Source: Terribacillus saccharophilus
GTDB taxonomy: Bacteria > Bacillota > Bacilli > Bacillales > Amphibacillaceae
DNA: 64,000 nt
Direction: 5' to 3'
Assembly (NCBI RefSeq): GCF_002272075.1
Contig: NZ_NPBJ01000027.1
Coordinates: 62,001-126,000 of the forward strand
Shown: piece after piece, positions 1 to 8,743 of the stretch
How positions within the stretch are numbered: position 1 is the first letter of the stretch
Layout: every line of letters begins with the position of its first letter
Program-made: the position numbers and the translations under genes
The notes under the pieces: generated by a model
What the model saw: only the letters and a program-made list of their open reading frames with translations
Told to the model about the DNA's origin: nothing
Databases searched by the model: none

Positions 1-932
1 TCATTCAAAATCATATCCACCATATAGGAAACAACTCAGATGAAGGTAATGCTCATGGCGTTGCGGTATATGGAACCGGCAAGATGGAACAGATCCGAGT
101 TATGGATAATATTGTAGAAGAATTGACGCTTGGTCTTAGTGAAGCGGTAGTGCTGAACGGTAATATTGATGGATTTGCTGTAACGGGCAATACTGTTCGT
201 CATAATAACAATATTGGAATCGATCTTATTGGTTATGAGGGCACATCGGAAGACCCTGATGCAGATTATGTACGGAACGGAACAGTACAAGGCAATGTAG
301 TACATGATAACTCTTCTTTTGGTAATCCAGCATATGGAGAAGATTATTCTGCAGGCGGCATCTATGTTGATGGTGCAAAAGATATCAAAATCAAAGCGAA
401 TACAGTTTTTCGGAATGACTTAGGTATTGAAGCAACGTCTGAGCACAAAGGACAGTACGCAGACAACATCGAAATCACTGAAAACAACGTATATGAGAAC
501 AACTATACAGGCATTTCAATCGGCGGTTACGACGAGGAGCGAGGCGGCACTAAAAATTCGTCTATCACTTATAACGTGCTCTTCCGAAATGACACAAAAG
601 ATCTTGATGGCGGTCAACTGCTTCTGCAGCATGATATTAGCGGCAATGATATATCACATAATGTGTTTACTTCCAGCAAAACAGGACTTTTCATATCTAA
701 TTATTTCAAATCAAACAGCAGCAATACTATGACAAGAAATGTTTACGATAAAGAAGAGAGCCGGGAAAACAGCTGGATTTGGAAACAGCAAGAATATAAC
801 GATTTTACTGAATATCAAGAAGCGACCGGACAAGAAGAGGATTCTGCTTTTATAGAAGTGCATTACATGGATGTCTCGAGTAAGGATTTCACCCTAAAAG
901 AAGGTACGACTGCTCAAGCAGTAATAGACTGA
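1..932 (+). CDS. Right-handed parallel beta-helix protein, 5' truncated by window edge
   Basis: The reading frame is open from base 3 through an internal ATG at 84, so the gene begins upstream of the window and only its last 310 or so residues are visible. The sequence is a run of short strand-turn repeats rich in Asn, Gly, Ile and Val (for example NNNIGIDLIGYEG, AKDIKIKANTVFRNDLGIE, NNYTGISIGG), the look of a pectate-lyase-like right-handed beta-helix. Such folds occur in polysaccharide lyases, C5-epimerases and surface proteins. No catalytic residues can be assigned from this part, so the enzymatic activity is unknown. It ends at a strong terminator and is followed by another exported protein gene. 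Confidence 0.8.
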   Translation, partial: IQNHIHHIGNNSDEGNAHGVAVYGTGKMEQIRVMDNIVEELTLGLSEAVVLNGNIDGFAVTGNTVRHNNNIGIDLIGYEGTSEDPDADYVRNGTVQGNVVHDNSSFGNPAYGEDYSAGGIYVDGAKDIKIKANTVFRNDLGIEATSEHKGQYADNIEITENNVYENNYTGISIGGYDEERGGTKNSSITYNVLFRNDTKDLDGGQLLLQHDISGNDISHNVFTSSKTGLFISNYFKSNSSNTMTRNVYDKEESRENSWIWKQQEYNDFTEYQEATGQEEDSAFIEVHYMDVSSKDFTLKEGTTAQAVID

Positions 933-933
933 G

Positions 934-966
934 AAAAAACCTGCATGCTAAGCATGCAGGTTTTTT
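934..966 (+). terminator. Rho-independent terminator of the beta-helix gene
   Basis: Stem CCTGCATGCT/AGCATGCAGG with almost no loop, preceded by six A and followed by six T, starting directly after the TGA stop. Confidence 0.9.
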
Positions 967-1127
967 CGTAAGAAGGTTGTGGAATGACGATGCATCGCCC
1001 TTTTACAAAATAGGATTACAGCTGCGTAAATATTCTCTTATCTTTGTAGTGTTTCTGTAAACGGATACAAATATAGACGAGTATTTGCTATGCTTTATCT
1101 ATTAAAATATAAGGGAGGAATCTGCTC

Positions 1128-3401
1128 GTGAAAAGAGCGATGGATTGGAAGTTCTTCATATTGGCTGTATTGCTTATTCCTATTACGTTTTTCGGCTATG
1201 CCGTACAAAGCCAGGCTGAAACTGCAGCTGACCCTGCACCGGAAATACAGCCAAAGGGGGAAGCGAACGGGAAAAAGGTCTTATTTGATAATTCACATGG
1301 ACAGACTGCGGGTGCTGCAGACTGGGTTATTGATGGTGCTTTTTCTGATTTTGGTAATGGATTAGCTGAGGAAGGCTATTATGTGAAGGAATTACGGAAA
1401 ACATCCGCTATCACGTATGAGGATCTGAGTGCGTACGATGTTTTCGTCATTCCGGAGCCGAACATCCCATTCAAGACATCGGAGCAGGATGCTATGCTGC
1501 GCTACACGCAGGAGGGCGGCAGTATTTTCTTCATCGGTGACCATTACAATGCGGATCGCAACTTTAACCGCTGGGATTCTGGTGAGATCTTCAACGGTTA
1601 TCGCCGGGGCGCTTTTGAAGACCCAACCAAAGGTATGTCGGCTGATGAAGCGAATTCTGATCGAATGCAAGGTGTAGAAAGCTCTGATTGGCTAGGTGAT
1701 AATTTCGGTATTCGCTTCCGGTTCAATGCTGTAGGTGATATCGAATCTGGACAGACTGTGGTCGAACCATCTGATTCTTTCGGTATTACAGAAGGTATTG
1801 AAGTCGTTGAATCCCATGCAGGAGCTACATTGACAATTCTCGACCCGACGAAATCCAAAGGCTTGATTTATTTCCCGGAAAATATCCCGGCTTGGCCGAA
1901 TGCTGTCGACCAAGGGGTGTATGCTGGCGGTGGAATTGATGAAGGAGCTTTTGCGGCAATATCCAAATTGGAGAAAGGTAAAGCTGCATTCATAGGTGAT
2001 TCATCACCTGTAGAAGATGCTACACCTAAGTATCTTCGAGAGGATAGCGGCAGAACTAAGCGTACGTATGACGGTTTTACTGGAGAGGGTAATAACGGGC
2101 AGTATCTGCTTAATGTCATGGAATGGCTAAGCGAAAAGGAAGACTATTCCAGCTTTGAGGAAACATCTATTTCTTTGAGTGAAGTGACGCCTTTGCTGGA
2201 AACAGCTACAATCAATGAAAATCCTGAACTGACTACTGAAACGGAAGCAGAGCCATGGTCAAATCCACCAGCTGGATACCGTTGGTATGATCCGAGTACA
2301 TTTGCAGCTGGTTCTTACGGTTCCGATGAAGTAGCATCAAATCCGAAGTATGACGTCGTGACACCTGCTACATTGCCAACACAACAAGAGTTTACTGTGC
2401 GAGTTGTGGTTGAGGATTTACAGCCAGGTGAGACACTGACAGGTTTGCAACTGGGAAGCTACTTACCAGGCGGGCAGCAGATCGGGAAATTCAACACAAC
2501 TGGATCTTGGCCGAGCAGCTATGGATATAGCAGCAGCTTCTCTGTCACAGCAGATGCGACAGGAAGAGCTGTAGCAGAAATTCCTGCACAATTAAATCCG
2601 TCGACCGCAGATGGCACAGCAAGCCTGCGACTTCGCAAGGATGGCAGCAATCTGCTGACGAAGTCTGTACAGGTCGGAAACGTTGAAACAGAGCCTTTAC
2701 CGGAAGACGAGGTGGAGCTTCCGCAGCTGGTAGCTATTCAGGAAGCGCGCAACGTACAGGATGGAGAAGTTGTTACTATTGAGGGCATTGTAACATCTGC
2801 TCCGGGCAGCTTTGGCGGTAAAGGTTTCTATGTACAAGACGACACTGCCGGTATTTATGTTTTTCAGGACAGTGACAGTTTCAAAACTGGAGATCATGTC
2901 CAAATCAGTGCTGTAAAAACTACTTTTAATGGAGAAGTGGAAGTAACAGACATCATCAAGTCTGAAATTACTGGACAAGCAGATGTCCCTGCACCTAAAC
3001 CTGTTTCTTCGATTGATGATACGAACCAAGGGCAGCTTGTTAAGCTTAGTGAAGTGACTATCCAGAATATCGAAGCGGTCGGCACTTATGGTACGTTCGA
3101 GTTCGATGCACAAACAGCTGATGGAAATGTGAATCGTGTGCGGGTCGACAATCGAATCGGATTAAATTATGATACCTTCACTTCACAATTCCAAGAAGGG
3201 GAAAAAGTTGATATTACAGGTATCTCATCTATCTTCAATGATACGTATCAGCTAAAACCTGTTGCAACGGATAATATCGTTAAGTCAGCTCAAGCAGAAG
3301 AACCGGTTCCATGTAAAACTGACAACGGAAAACACAAGGGTGCGGATAAAGGAAAAGGCAAAGGAAAAGGCCACGATAAAAGCTGGAAATGTGCCGCATA
3401 A
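1128..3401 (+). CDS. Secreted multidomain protein (GATase-like N-terminus, OB-fold C-terminal part)
   Basis: GTG start at 1128 with GGGAGGAA 8 bases upstream; 757 aa. Residues 1-30 form a signal peptide (lysine and arginine near the N-terminus, hydrophobic core, AQA-type cleavage site near 30). Residues 45-345 have alternating hydrophobic strands and GGSIFFIGDHYN, like a DUF4350/glutamine-amidotransferase fold. Residues 375-530 look Ig-like. Residues 545-730 carry two tandem OB-fold repeats of the YhcR/DUF5689 nucleic-acid-binding type (GKGFYVQDDTAGIYVFQD; DNRIGLNYDTF). The tail is a basic GKGKGKGH-rich stretch. I infer an extracellular or wall-associated nucleic-acid-binding protein. No nuclease motif is apparent, so the role is open. 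Confidence 0.75.
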   Translation: MKRAMDWKFFILAVLLIPITFFGYAVQSQAETAADPAPEIQPKGEANGKKVLFDNSHGQTAGAADWVIDGAFSDFGNGLAEEGYYVKELRKTSAITYEDLSAYDVFVIPEPNIPFKTSEQDAMLRYTQEGGSIFFIGDHYNADRNFNRWDSGEIFNGYRRGAFEDPTKGMSADEANSDRMQGVESSDWLGDNFGIRFRFNAVGDIESGQTVVEPSDSFGITEGIEVVESHAGATLTILDPTKSKGLIYFPENIPAWPNAVDQGVYAGGGIDEGAFAAISKLEKGKAAFIGDSSPVEDATPKYLREDSGRTKRTYDGFTGEGNNGQYLLNVMEWLSEKEDYSSFEETSISLSEVTPLLETATINENPELTTETEAEPWSNPPAGYRWYDPSTFAAGSYGSDEVASNPKYDVVTPATLPTQQEFTVRVVVEDLQPGETLTGLQLGSYLPGGQQIGKFNTTGSWPSSYGYSSSFSVTADATGRAVAEIPAQLNPSTADGTASLRLRKDGSNLLTKSVQVGNVETEPLPEDEVELPQLVAIQEARNVQDGEVVTIEGIVTSAPGSFGGKGFYVQDDTAGIYVFQDSDSFKTGDHVQISAVKTTFNGEVEVTDIIKSEITGQADVPAPKPVSSIDDTNQGQLVKLSEVTIQNIEAVGTYGTFEFDAQTADGNVNRVRVDNRIGLNYDTFTSQFQEGEKVDITGISSIFNDTYQLKPVATDNIVKSAQAEEPVPCKTDNGKHKGADKGKGKGKGHDKSWKCAA

Positions 3402-3405
3402 AAGC

Positions 3406-3445
3406 AAAAAGAAGCAGGGATGTAATAATCCCTGCTTCTTTTTTT
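3406..3445 (+). terminator. Terminator after the OB-fold protein gene
   Basis: Stem GAAGCAGGGA / TCCCTGCTTC (3411-3438), loop of 8, followed by a T-run. Confidence 0.9.
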
Positions 3446-3683
3446 GTGCTGCTTCTTTCATGCTAAATGGTTTTCTTGCTCTCCATTTATAATCAAAGTA
3501 AATGTCAAACGTAATGCGTTTAACCATTTTTAATATGGATTCTTCGCTAATACCAATTAAACGGCATCAGCAATTGATGGAATAAAAGCGAATTTTCCGT
3601 TTGTGGAGCTTTCTTTTCATGTTAATCGGTACGCATCTGTAGTTACCTACATAGAATGACTTGAGTCAAAAAGGAGGGATATC

Positions 3684-3800
3684 ATGTCTGAAAGTTACGG
3701 CGGAAAAGGATACGGTAGCGGTTTCGCGCTTCTAGTAGTTCTTTTCATTTTGTTGATCATCATCGGTGCTTCTTACGTTGGAGGCGGCTACGGCTACTAA
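3684..3800 (+). CDS. YjcZ-family sporulation micro-protein (38 aa)
   Basis: ATG at 3684 with AAGGAGGGAT 5-6 bases upstream. The 38-residue product starts with a Gly/Tyr-rich stretch ([10 protein letters not shown]), has one strongly hydrophobic segment ([13 protein letters not shown]) and ends GGGYGY. This is the signature of the YjcZ/YhfH-like small proteins common in Bacillaceae genomes and linked to sporulation in B. subtilis. Single-gene unit with its own terminator. Its molecular role is not known. The family assignment rests on composition, size and layout and is quite secure. Confidence 0.88.
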   Translation: MSESYGGKGYGSGFALLVVLFILLIIIGASYVGGGYGY

Positions 3801-3808
3801 TCAATGCG

Positions 3809-3844
3809 AAAAGAAACCGCGGTTATTTACCGCGGTTTCTTTTC
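3809..3844. terminator. Bidirectional terminator between yjcZ-like gene and convergent gene
   Basis: AGAAACCGCGG / CCGCGGTTTCT (3812-3840) with A-run on the left and T-rich tail on the right. The stop codon of the minus-strand gene (3823-3825) lies in its loop, so the last codons of that gene are part of the hairpin. Confidence 0.85.
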
Positions 3845-4287
3845 TTCTTTTTCTTTTCATAATCAAAGGTTACCTCTGTTAGGGCAATGAAAGCTGCGAC
3901 AACTATCTCTATATACCATGCTAAATTTATAGGTTCGTATAAGCCGTTCACAATGGATATGGCAATCCAATTCACTACAAAGTTCAAGGAAAAAGCAACC
4001 ATAAAATCATAAAATGTCTGTATTTTATGTTTCTTAGTGAAAATATAATAGATAACTTTTGCAATTAACTCACCGAAAATACTTAGAACAAGATATACAC
4101 CTACAAATACGGCCAAATGCTTGGGAGATTCATAAGCAGCACCAAGGATACTTAAAGCACCCAGAAATCCGAAATAGTAGAGGGCAGCTACGAATGCGAA
4201 TGTAAACCCTACTAGTATGGATAGAATAATTGTTACGGAAATCTTTGATACTCTGTTTCTTTTACCTTTACGCTGCTGTGTTGCCAC
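3823..4287 (-). CDS. YrvL-like membrane protein
   Basis: 154 aa. Basic N-terminus, then about four hydrophobic segments (near residues 15-38, 58-78, 95-115, 122-138) and a poly-Lys tail ending KKKKKKRNRGK. Order of segments and motifs such as YYFGFLGALSILG and TEVTFDYEKK resemble the YrvL family of small Bacillus membrane proteins, described as regulatory. The function cannot be read from sequence. ATG start at 4287 with GAGGTGAT upstream. The gene is monocistronic and its 3' end is embedded in the terminator hairpin. Confidence 0.6.
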   Translation of the reverse strand: MATQQRKGKRNRVSKISVTIILSILVGFTFAFVAALYYFGFLGALSILGAAYESPKHLAVFVGVYLVLSIFGELIAKVIYYIFTKKHKIQTFYDFMVAFSLNFVVNWIAISIVNGLYEPINLAWYIEIVVAAFIALTEVTFDYEKKKKKRNRGK

Positions 4288-4343
4288 GCTATCACCTCAT
4301 GCATTCTCTCTGACTCTTAATACGAATAATCTATCTAAAAGTT

Positions 4344-4865
4344 TCATATAGATGGACAGTCAGAGCGAAGCAGGCTGTACATGACCATATCTAAAAAAAT
4401 ACCATTCAATTTTTCAAAATGACGTAAGGTACCTTCTTCATGAAAGCCAGCTTTTTCGAGCAGACGACGTGAAGGTGCATTGCCTGGCTCTACCTTTGCT
4501 TCTATTCTGTTCAATTTTAACGTTTGGAAGCCTTCCTCGATCAAGGCTTGTAGTGCTTGGGTCATATAACCTCTTCTCCAGAAATCCTTTCCTATCTCAT
4601 AGCCAATTTCTCCGCGTTGATTCACGGCATCAATGTAATTGAACCCGCAAGTACCAACGATTGTGTCATCTTCTAGCAGGATTGTGTAGCGATCAGCATG
4701 TTCCAGTTGTATGATGTATAAAATCATCTCTTCTGCTTGCTCTACAGAATGCATTGGGGTGATATTCATAAAAGCAGTTACTTCCGGATTGGACCAGAAT
4801 TGGAATAAGGTCGGTGCATCGGAAATGGAGATGGGACGCAGATGAATTGTTTTTTGATTGTACAA
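4344..4865 (-). CDS. GNAT N-acetyltransferase, RimJ/RimL type
   Basis: 173 aa; TTG start at 4865 placed by AGGAG about 9 bases upstream. It begins with the typical IHLRPISISDAPTLF segment. The acetyl-CoA binding region is around residues 95-115 (IGKDFWRRGYMTQALQALI, the RxxGxx/A-type loop written here as R-R-G-Y-M-T), followed by NRIEAKVEPGNAPSRRLLEKAGF, the conserved beta6-alpha4 part of RimJ-type enzymes. It likely acetylates a protein N-terminus or small amine; the substrate is unknown. Single gene. Confidence 0.88.
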   Translation of the reverse strand: MYNQKTIHLRPISISDAPTLFQFWSNPEVTAFMNITPMHSVEQAEEMILYIIQLEHADRYTILLEDDTIVGTCGFNYIDAVNQRGEIGYEIGKDFWRRGYMTQALQALIEEGFQTLKLNRIEAKVEPGNAPSRRLLEKAGFHEEGTLRHFEKLNGIFLDMVMYSLLRSDCPSI

Positions 4866-4939
4866 ACTGTATGCTCCTCTCGTTGTATAATTAGTTAATA
4901 TTATGTATATTTAATATATTCTGATAGGCGGTGATACTC

Positions 4940-5566
4940 TTGTTATCTCTGTTTCTGACAAATGTGCTTTTAGGACTTTCAATCGCTCTCCCGGTTGGTA
5001 CAGTCACCATTGAAATGACTAAACAAGGCTTAAAGAATGGTTTCGTTCACGGCTGGATGGTCGGAGTTGGCGGTATGACAATCGATTTTCTGCTGATGGT
5101 CGCTCTTTTTCTTGGTCTTGCCCCGATCCTGGCAGCACCTACTATCCAGACTGGCATGTGGCTGCTTGGTGCGATTTTCTTATTGTATATTGCCTATGAT
5201 AGTATCAAAAATGCGGACAAGCAGATTATGATTAAAGGGGAAAAAACGACAAAAAAGCTGCTATCATCTTACAAAAACGGATTGCTTGTAGCAATTTCAC
5301 CTAGTAACCTCGTGTTTTGGATAAGTGTTTTCGGTACCTTTTTATCAAGCAGTTTTTCAGAAGGGAACGAGCTTTCCTTCATTGTCGCTGGACTCGGTAT
5401 TCTGGCAGGTATCCAAGTACATGATATCGGGCTGATGAGTATCGTCGCAGGTACAAGAAGAGTCGTCAACGAGACTTTCGTGAAATGGGTTTCCATTGGG
5501 GCGGGGTTAGTGCTCAGTTACTTTGCTATCCTTTTCTTCACCCAATTTTTAAAACGCATCCTCTGA
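4940..5566 (+). CDS. LysE-family amino acid exporter
   Basis: About 208 aa with six hydrophobic segments. The N-terminal motif GLSIALPVGTVTIEMTKQGL is the LysE/RhtB hallmark (usually GPxxxxxxxxxxxxG). An in-frame GTG at 4931 touches the GGCGG ribosome site, so I prefer the TTG at 4940, which lies 7 bases behind AGGCGGTGAT. The family exports amino acids or small amphipathic molecules in exchange for protons at the cytoplasmic membrane. The SPSNLVFWISVFG motif in the centre is also family-typical. Substrate not assignable. Confidence 0.85.
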   Translation: MLSLFLTNVLLGLSIALPVGTVTIEMTKQGLKNGFVHGWMVGVGGMTIDFLLMVALFLGLAPILAAPTIQTGMWLLGAIFLLYIAYDSIKNADKQIMIKGEKTTKKLLSSYKNGLLVAISPSNLVFWISVFGTFLSSSFSEGNELSFIVAGLGILAGIQVHDIGLMSIVAGTRRVVNETFVKWVSIGAGLVLSYFAILFFTQFLKRIL

Positions 5567-5635
5567 CAAGGGCTATTTGTAGTTTACCGCTTTTTTCCTG
5601 TAGAATATAGATATAATTTCTTGGAGGCGGTAGTG

Positions 5636-6721
5636 GTGGCAGAACCCTTGAAAGCAATGTATACGAAAGATTTCCTGGAAGGTTTCGCTTCAAAGGTGAA
5701 GCAAGCCCATAATGATTTCGATGAGCTTAAATTCGTTGATAAGGTGATGGACGCTGATTGGGAAGGACTTGAATTGAAAGGCCGGATACGCCGGATTAGT
5801 TTGGTGCTCGGCTCCTTTCTCCCGGAGAGCTACCCGGAGGCTTTAGGCATTCTGCTTGCTATCCAGGACCAATGCGAAGGGTTTCCTTATTTATTTTTCC
5901 CGGACTTTGTCGAGGTCTTTGGGCTGGAGCCAGAACATGAAGAAATATCGCTGCATGCATTGGAGCAATTCACAAAACGGTCGACTGCAGAATTCGCCAT
6001 CAGGGCATTTCTGATTAGATCCCCTGAGCGGATTATGAAACGAATGATGGAATGGGCACAATCAGAAGATCATCATGTGCGCCGTCTGGCAAGTGAAGGC
6101 TGTCGTCCGAGGCTCCCATGGGGCCAAGCAATTCGGCAGTTTAAAAAAGATCCAAGTCCGATTTTTGAAGTGCTGGAATTGTTGAAAGCAGACTCTTCTT
6201 TGTATGTGCGGAAAAGTGTTGCTAATAATTTGAATGATATTGCTAAGGATAATCCAAAACAAGTTATTTTCACGGCGAAGCGATGGAGTGGTTTTTCACC
6301 GGAGACAGACTGGATCATCCGGCATGGTTGTCGGACAATGCTTCGCAGCGGGGAACCAGAGGTAATGGCTTTATTCGGGTATGAGGAAGCAACTGAAACT
6401 CTAATTGACACTGCGATAGCCACGGATCGTCATCGCGTTACCATTGGAGAATTGGTAACTATGTCGTATTCTTTTAAAGTAAAGAAGCAGGCAAAGCTGC
6501 GTATAGAGTATGCAATAGACTTCGTAAAGAAGCGCGGGATTTCCCGAAAGAAATTTCTCCTCTCGGATCGGATATTTACAGCGGGAGAGAGTGTAGCGAA
6601 AGAGCGGGTACATAATTGGAAAGACTTGACTACTAGAGTTCATTATCCGGGTATACATCGTATTGTCCTGCTTGCCAATGGTATAGAAGTAGCTCAGACA
6701 GATCTGGAACTGATCAAGTAA
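5636..6721 (+). CDS. DNA alkylation repair protein, AlkC type (HEAT-like 3-methyladenine glycosylase)
   Basis: Starts at the second of two GTG codons (5636), 5 bases after GGAGGCGG; 361 aa. The start AEPLKAMYTKDFLEGFASKVK and the EGCRPRLPWGQAIRQFKKDP segment match the AlkC branch of the AlkD/AlkC HEAT-repeat glycosylases, which remove positively charged N3/N7-alkylated bases without base flipping. HEAT-like helical pairs run from residue 60 to about 260; a C-terminal domain of about 90 residues (KFLLSDRIFTAGESVAKERV) is beta-rich and may be the Ig-like extension known in some AlkC proteins. No adaptive-response regulator is adjacent. Confidence 0.82.
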   Translation: MAEPLKAMYTKDFLEGFASKVKQAHNDFDELKFVDKVMDADWEGLELKGRIRRISLVLGSFLPESYPEALGILLAIQDQCEGFPYLFFPDFVEVFGLEPEHEEISLHALEQFTKRSTAEFAIRAFLIRSPERIMKRMMEWAQSEDHHVRRLASEGCRPRLPWGQAIRQFKKDPSPIFEVLELLKADSSLYVRKSVANNLNDIAKDNPKQVIFTAKRWSGFSPETDWIIRHGCRTMLRSGEPEVMALFGYEEATETLIDTAIATDRHRVTIGELVTMSYSFKVKKQAKLRIEYAIDFVKKRGISRKKFLLSDRIFTAGESVAKERVHNWKDLTTRVHYPGIHRIVLLANGIEVAQTDLELIK

Positions 6722-6734
6722 AGGAGTGGAAAAT

Positions 6735-7319
6735 ATGAAACGTATTGCAGTATTCTGCGGTTCAAGCGTTGGCGCATCAGCAGCATACATCGCTGCCGCT
6801 GAAGAGTTAGGAAGAACACTGGCAGCTGAAAATCTGACTCTTGTATATGGCGGAGCGAGTGTAGGTTTGATGGGGGCAGTTGCGAATGGAAGCATGCAAG
6901 CAGGTGGTCACGTAATCGGTGTGATGCCTGAATTTTTGGAGAAGCGGGAAATCGCTCATACCCATGTGTCTGAACTGATCGTCGTATCTTCCATGCATGA
7001 ACGAAAAGCTAAAATGGCAGAGCTGGCAGACGGCTTCATCGCACTTCCTGGAGGACCAGGTACGCTGGAGGAGTTTTTCGAAATTTTCACATGGGCTCAG
7101 CTGGGATTGCATAAGAAACCACTCGGTATTTTAAATGTGGAGGGCTATTATGATCTGCTGGTAAGCTTATTTGACCGCATGGCAGATGAGCAGTTCATGC
7201 ATGAAAAGTACCGGACAATGACACTTTCAGATACGGAGCCTGCAAGACTTCTCGAGAAGTTCCGTCAATATGAAGCGCCGGAAGTAAAAACCTATATTAG
7301 ACGACCAGAGCAGACGTGA
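6735..7319 (+). CDS. LOG-family protein (TIGR00730; cytokinin riboside 5'-monophosphate phosphoribohydrolase type)
   Basis: ATG at 6735 with AAGGAG 9 bases upstream; 194 aa. Rossmann start RIAVFCGSSVGAS, then MHERKAKMAELADGF and the catalytic PGGPGTLEEFFE motif (family PGGxGTxxE). The family hydrolyses the N-glycosidic bond of nucleoside monophosphates and is close to the YvdD branch of Bacillus. It lies 13 bases after the AlkC-type gene in the same direction, so a shared transcript is likely. Confidence 0.92.
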   Translation: MKRIAVFCGSSVGASAAYIAAAEELGRTLAAENLTLVYGGASVGLMGAVANGSMQAGGHVIGVMPEFLEKREIAHTHVSELIVVSSMHERKAKMAELADGFIALPGGPGTLEEFFEIFTWAQLGLHKKPLGILNVEGYYDLLVSLFDRMADEQFMHEKYRTMTLSDTEPARLLEKFRQYEAPEVKTYIRRPEQT

Positions 7320-7335
7320 CAGCGTCTGCTTTTTT
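7308..7335 (+). terminator. Terminator after LOG gene, overlapping its stop codon
   Basis: GCAGACG / CGTCTGC stem with the TGA stop in the loop, then a T-run. The stop of the convergent cytidine deaminase gene sits at the end of the T-run. Confidence 0.8.
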
Positions 7336-7744
7336 ATTTACCGAAAATTTCTTCCTCTGGATAAGCATGAGTCCAATGAAACGGCTGTAACTCCTGTAAG
7401 GATACATACTTCACCTTATTCTCTTCGTGTGTCACAGCCACTTGTACGTCGCGTCCCCAGTAAAGTAATCGCTCCTGGCAGATGCCGCATGGAGTTAGTA
7501 CTTTAAAGGAGCTATTTTCATCATCACGTGTCACGCAAATGGAATGGGTTACTGATGTTTGCAATTTATGAGCTTCTAGAATAGAGCCGACCTCCATGCA
7601 TAGTTCGGTTGCAGCATTCAGTACTTCAGGAGCTACACTTGTAAGAACAACGCCCTCACTGGTCCGCATTGCAGCAGCACCACCCCAGCCACTCGGGTAA
7701 CGTTTCTGTATTAACTGAATAGCTGCCTCATATAACATATCCAT
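7334..7744 (-). CDS. Cytidine/blasticidin-S deaminase-like enzyme
   Basis: 136 aa. ATG at 7744 chosen because AGGAG is 8 bases upstream; an upstream in-frame GTG (7753) overlaps that ribosome site. Zinc site: LCMEVG supplies the first cysteine and the catalytic glutamate, PCGICQERL supplies the two other cysteines. This C-x-E / P-C-G-x-C pattern fits the small homotetrameric cytidine deaminase group that includes blasticidin-S deaminases. It may act in pyrimidine salvage, but the divergent active-site flank leaves the substrate uncertain. Stands alone, convergent with the LOG gene. Confidence 0.82.
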   Translation of the reverse strand: MDMLYEAAIQLIQKRYPSGWGGAAAMRTSEGVVLTSVAPEVLNAATELCMEVGSILEAHKLQTSVTHSICVTRDDENSSFKVLTPCGICQERLLYWGRDVQVAVTHEENKVKYVSLQELQPFHWTHAYPEEEIFGK

Positions 7745-7854
7745 TACTATCACTCCTTTGCTTTTAGTATAGCAGGGTGATTTTTACAACTCAGCAAAAA
7801 TTATCAAAAGTACAATATGTTTTTAAGTTAAGCTGTAACTAAGGAGGTGAGCAA

Positions 7855-8742
7855 GTGCAGGTACATGAAACAACTATACAAAGAGCTATTTCTTTTATCG
7901 AAAACAATTTACACGAACCTCTTACGGCCGACCAAGTTGCCGATCAAGCCGGATTCTCCAAATTTCACTTCCATCGATTATTCCAGGCCACTGTAGGTTT
8001 GTCATTCACAGATTATATCCGCCGAAGAAGATTGGCTGGAGCATCAGCTGCACTGCTGCATACCGAATTGGGAATACTCGATATCGCGTTCATGTTTCAT
8101 TTTGAATCTCAAGAGTCATTTACCAGAGCTTTCAAAAAGCATTACAGCCTTCCGCCAGGAAAATACAGACGTATGATGCGGGCTGCGCTGCATCAGAAGG
8201 AGGAAAAGATGGAAGATAAACAAGTAAAAGGGTGGATATTAAGTGGCTCCGATCCCCACAATTATGAAATGGGAATTGACTATAAACAGGTACATCAAGG
8301 GAAAGCATCAGGTTACTTGAAGTCGAAAACAGTCACGGGAGCGGAGGAATTTGCCACGATGATGCAACAATTCAAGGCAGCGAATTATGTTGGTAAAAGA
8401 CTGCAGCTGACCTGCTTCATCAAGACGGAAGAAGTGCAAAGCTTTGCCAGCATGTGGATGCGAGTGGACAATACATCAGATGATATCGTTCAATTCGATA
8501 ATATGAGCAACCGCCCAATCCAAGGAACGACCAATTGGACCCGATACCGTATTGTGCTTGATGTACCGGAAAATAGTGCTGTCATTTCCTTTGGAGTGAT
8601 CTTATCCGGAAAAGGAAAGGTTTGGGCGGATGGTTTTCGGTTTGAGGAAGTGGACGAATCTGTTCCAACTACTAATATTGATATGACATATCATATTCAG
8701 GATGAACCGGTAAATCTGGCATTTGAGGAGGAACTGAGTTGA
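7855..8742 (+). CDS. AraC-family transcription regulator with C-terminal ligand-binding-like domain
   Basis: GTG start at 7855 after AAGGAGGTGAGCA; 295 aa. Residues 8-110 hold the two AraC helix-turn-helix motifs (LTADQVADQAGFSKFHFHRL and LGILDIAFMFHFESQESFTR) ending in PGKYRR. Residues 120-285 are a beta-rich domain (SGYLKSKTV, VGKRLQLTCFIKTEEV, NWTRYRIVLDVPE, FGVILSGKGKVWADGFRFE) similar in look to a carbohydrate-binding jelly roll. DNA-binding domain first and sensor second is the reverse of AraC itself. The next gene starts within 1 base of the stop, so the two are translationally coupled. Confidence 0.87.
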   Translation: MQVHETTIQRAISFIENNLHEPLTADQVADQAGFSKFHFHRLFQATVGLSFTDYIRRRRLAGASAALLHTELGILDIAFMFHFESQESFTRAFKKHYSLPPGKYRRMMRAALHQKEEKMEDKQVKGWILSGSDPHNYEMGIDYKQVHQGKASGYLKSKTVTGAEEFATMMQQFKAANYVGKRLQLTCFIKTEEVQSFASMWMRVDNTSDDIVQFDNMSNRPIQGTTNWTRYRIVLDVPENSAVISFGVILSGKGKVWADGFRFEEVDESVPTTNIDMTYHIQDEPVNLAFEEELS

Positions 8743-8743
8743 T

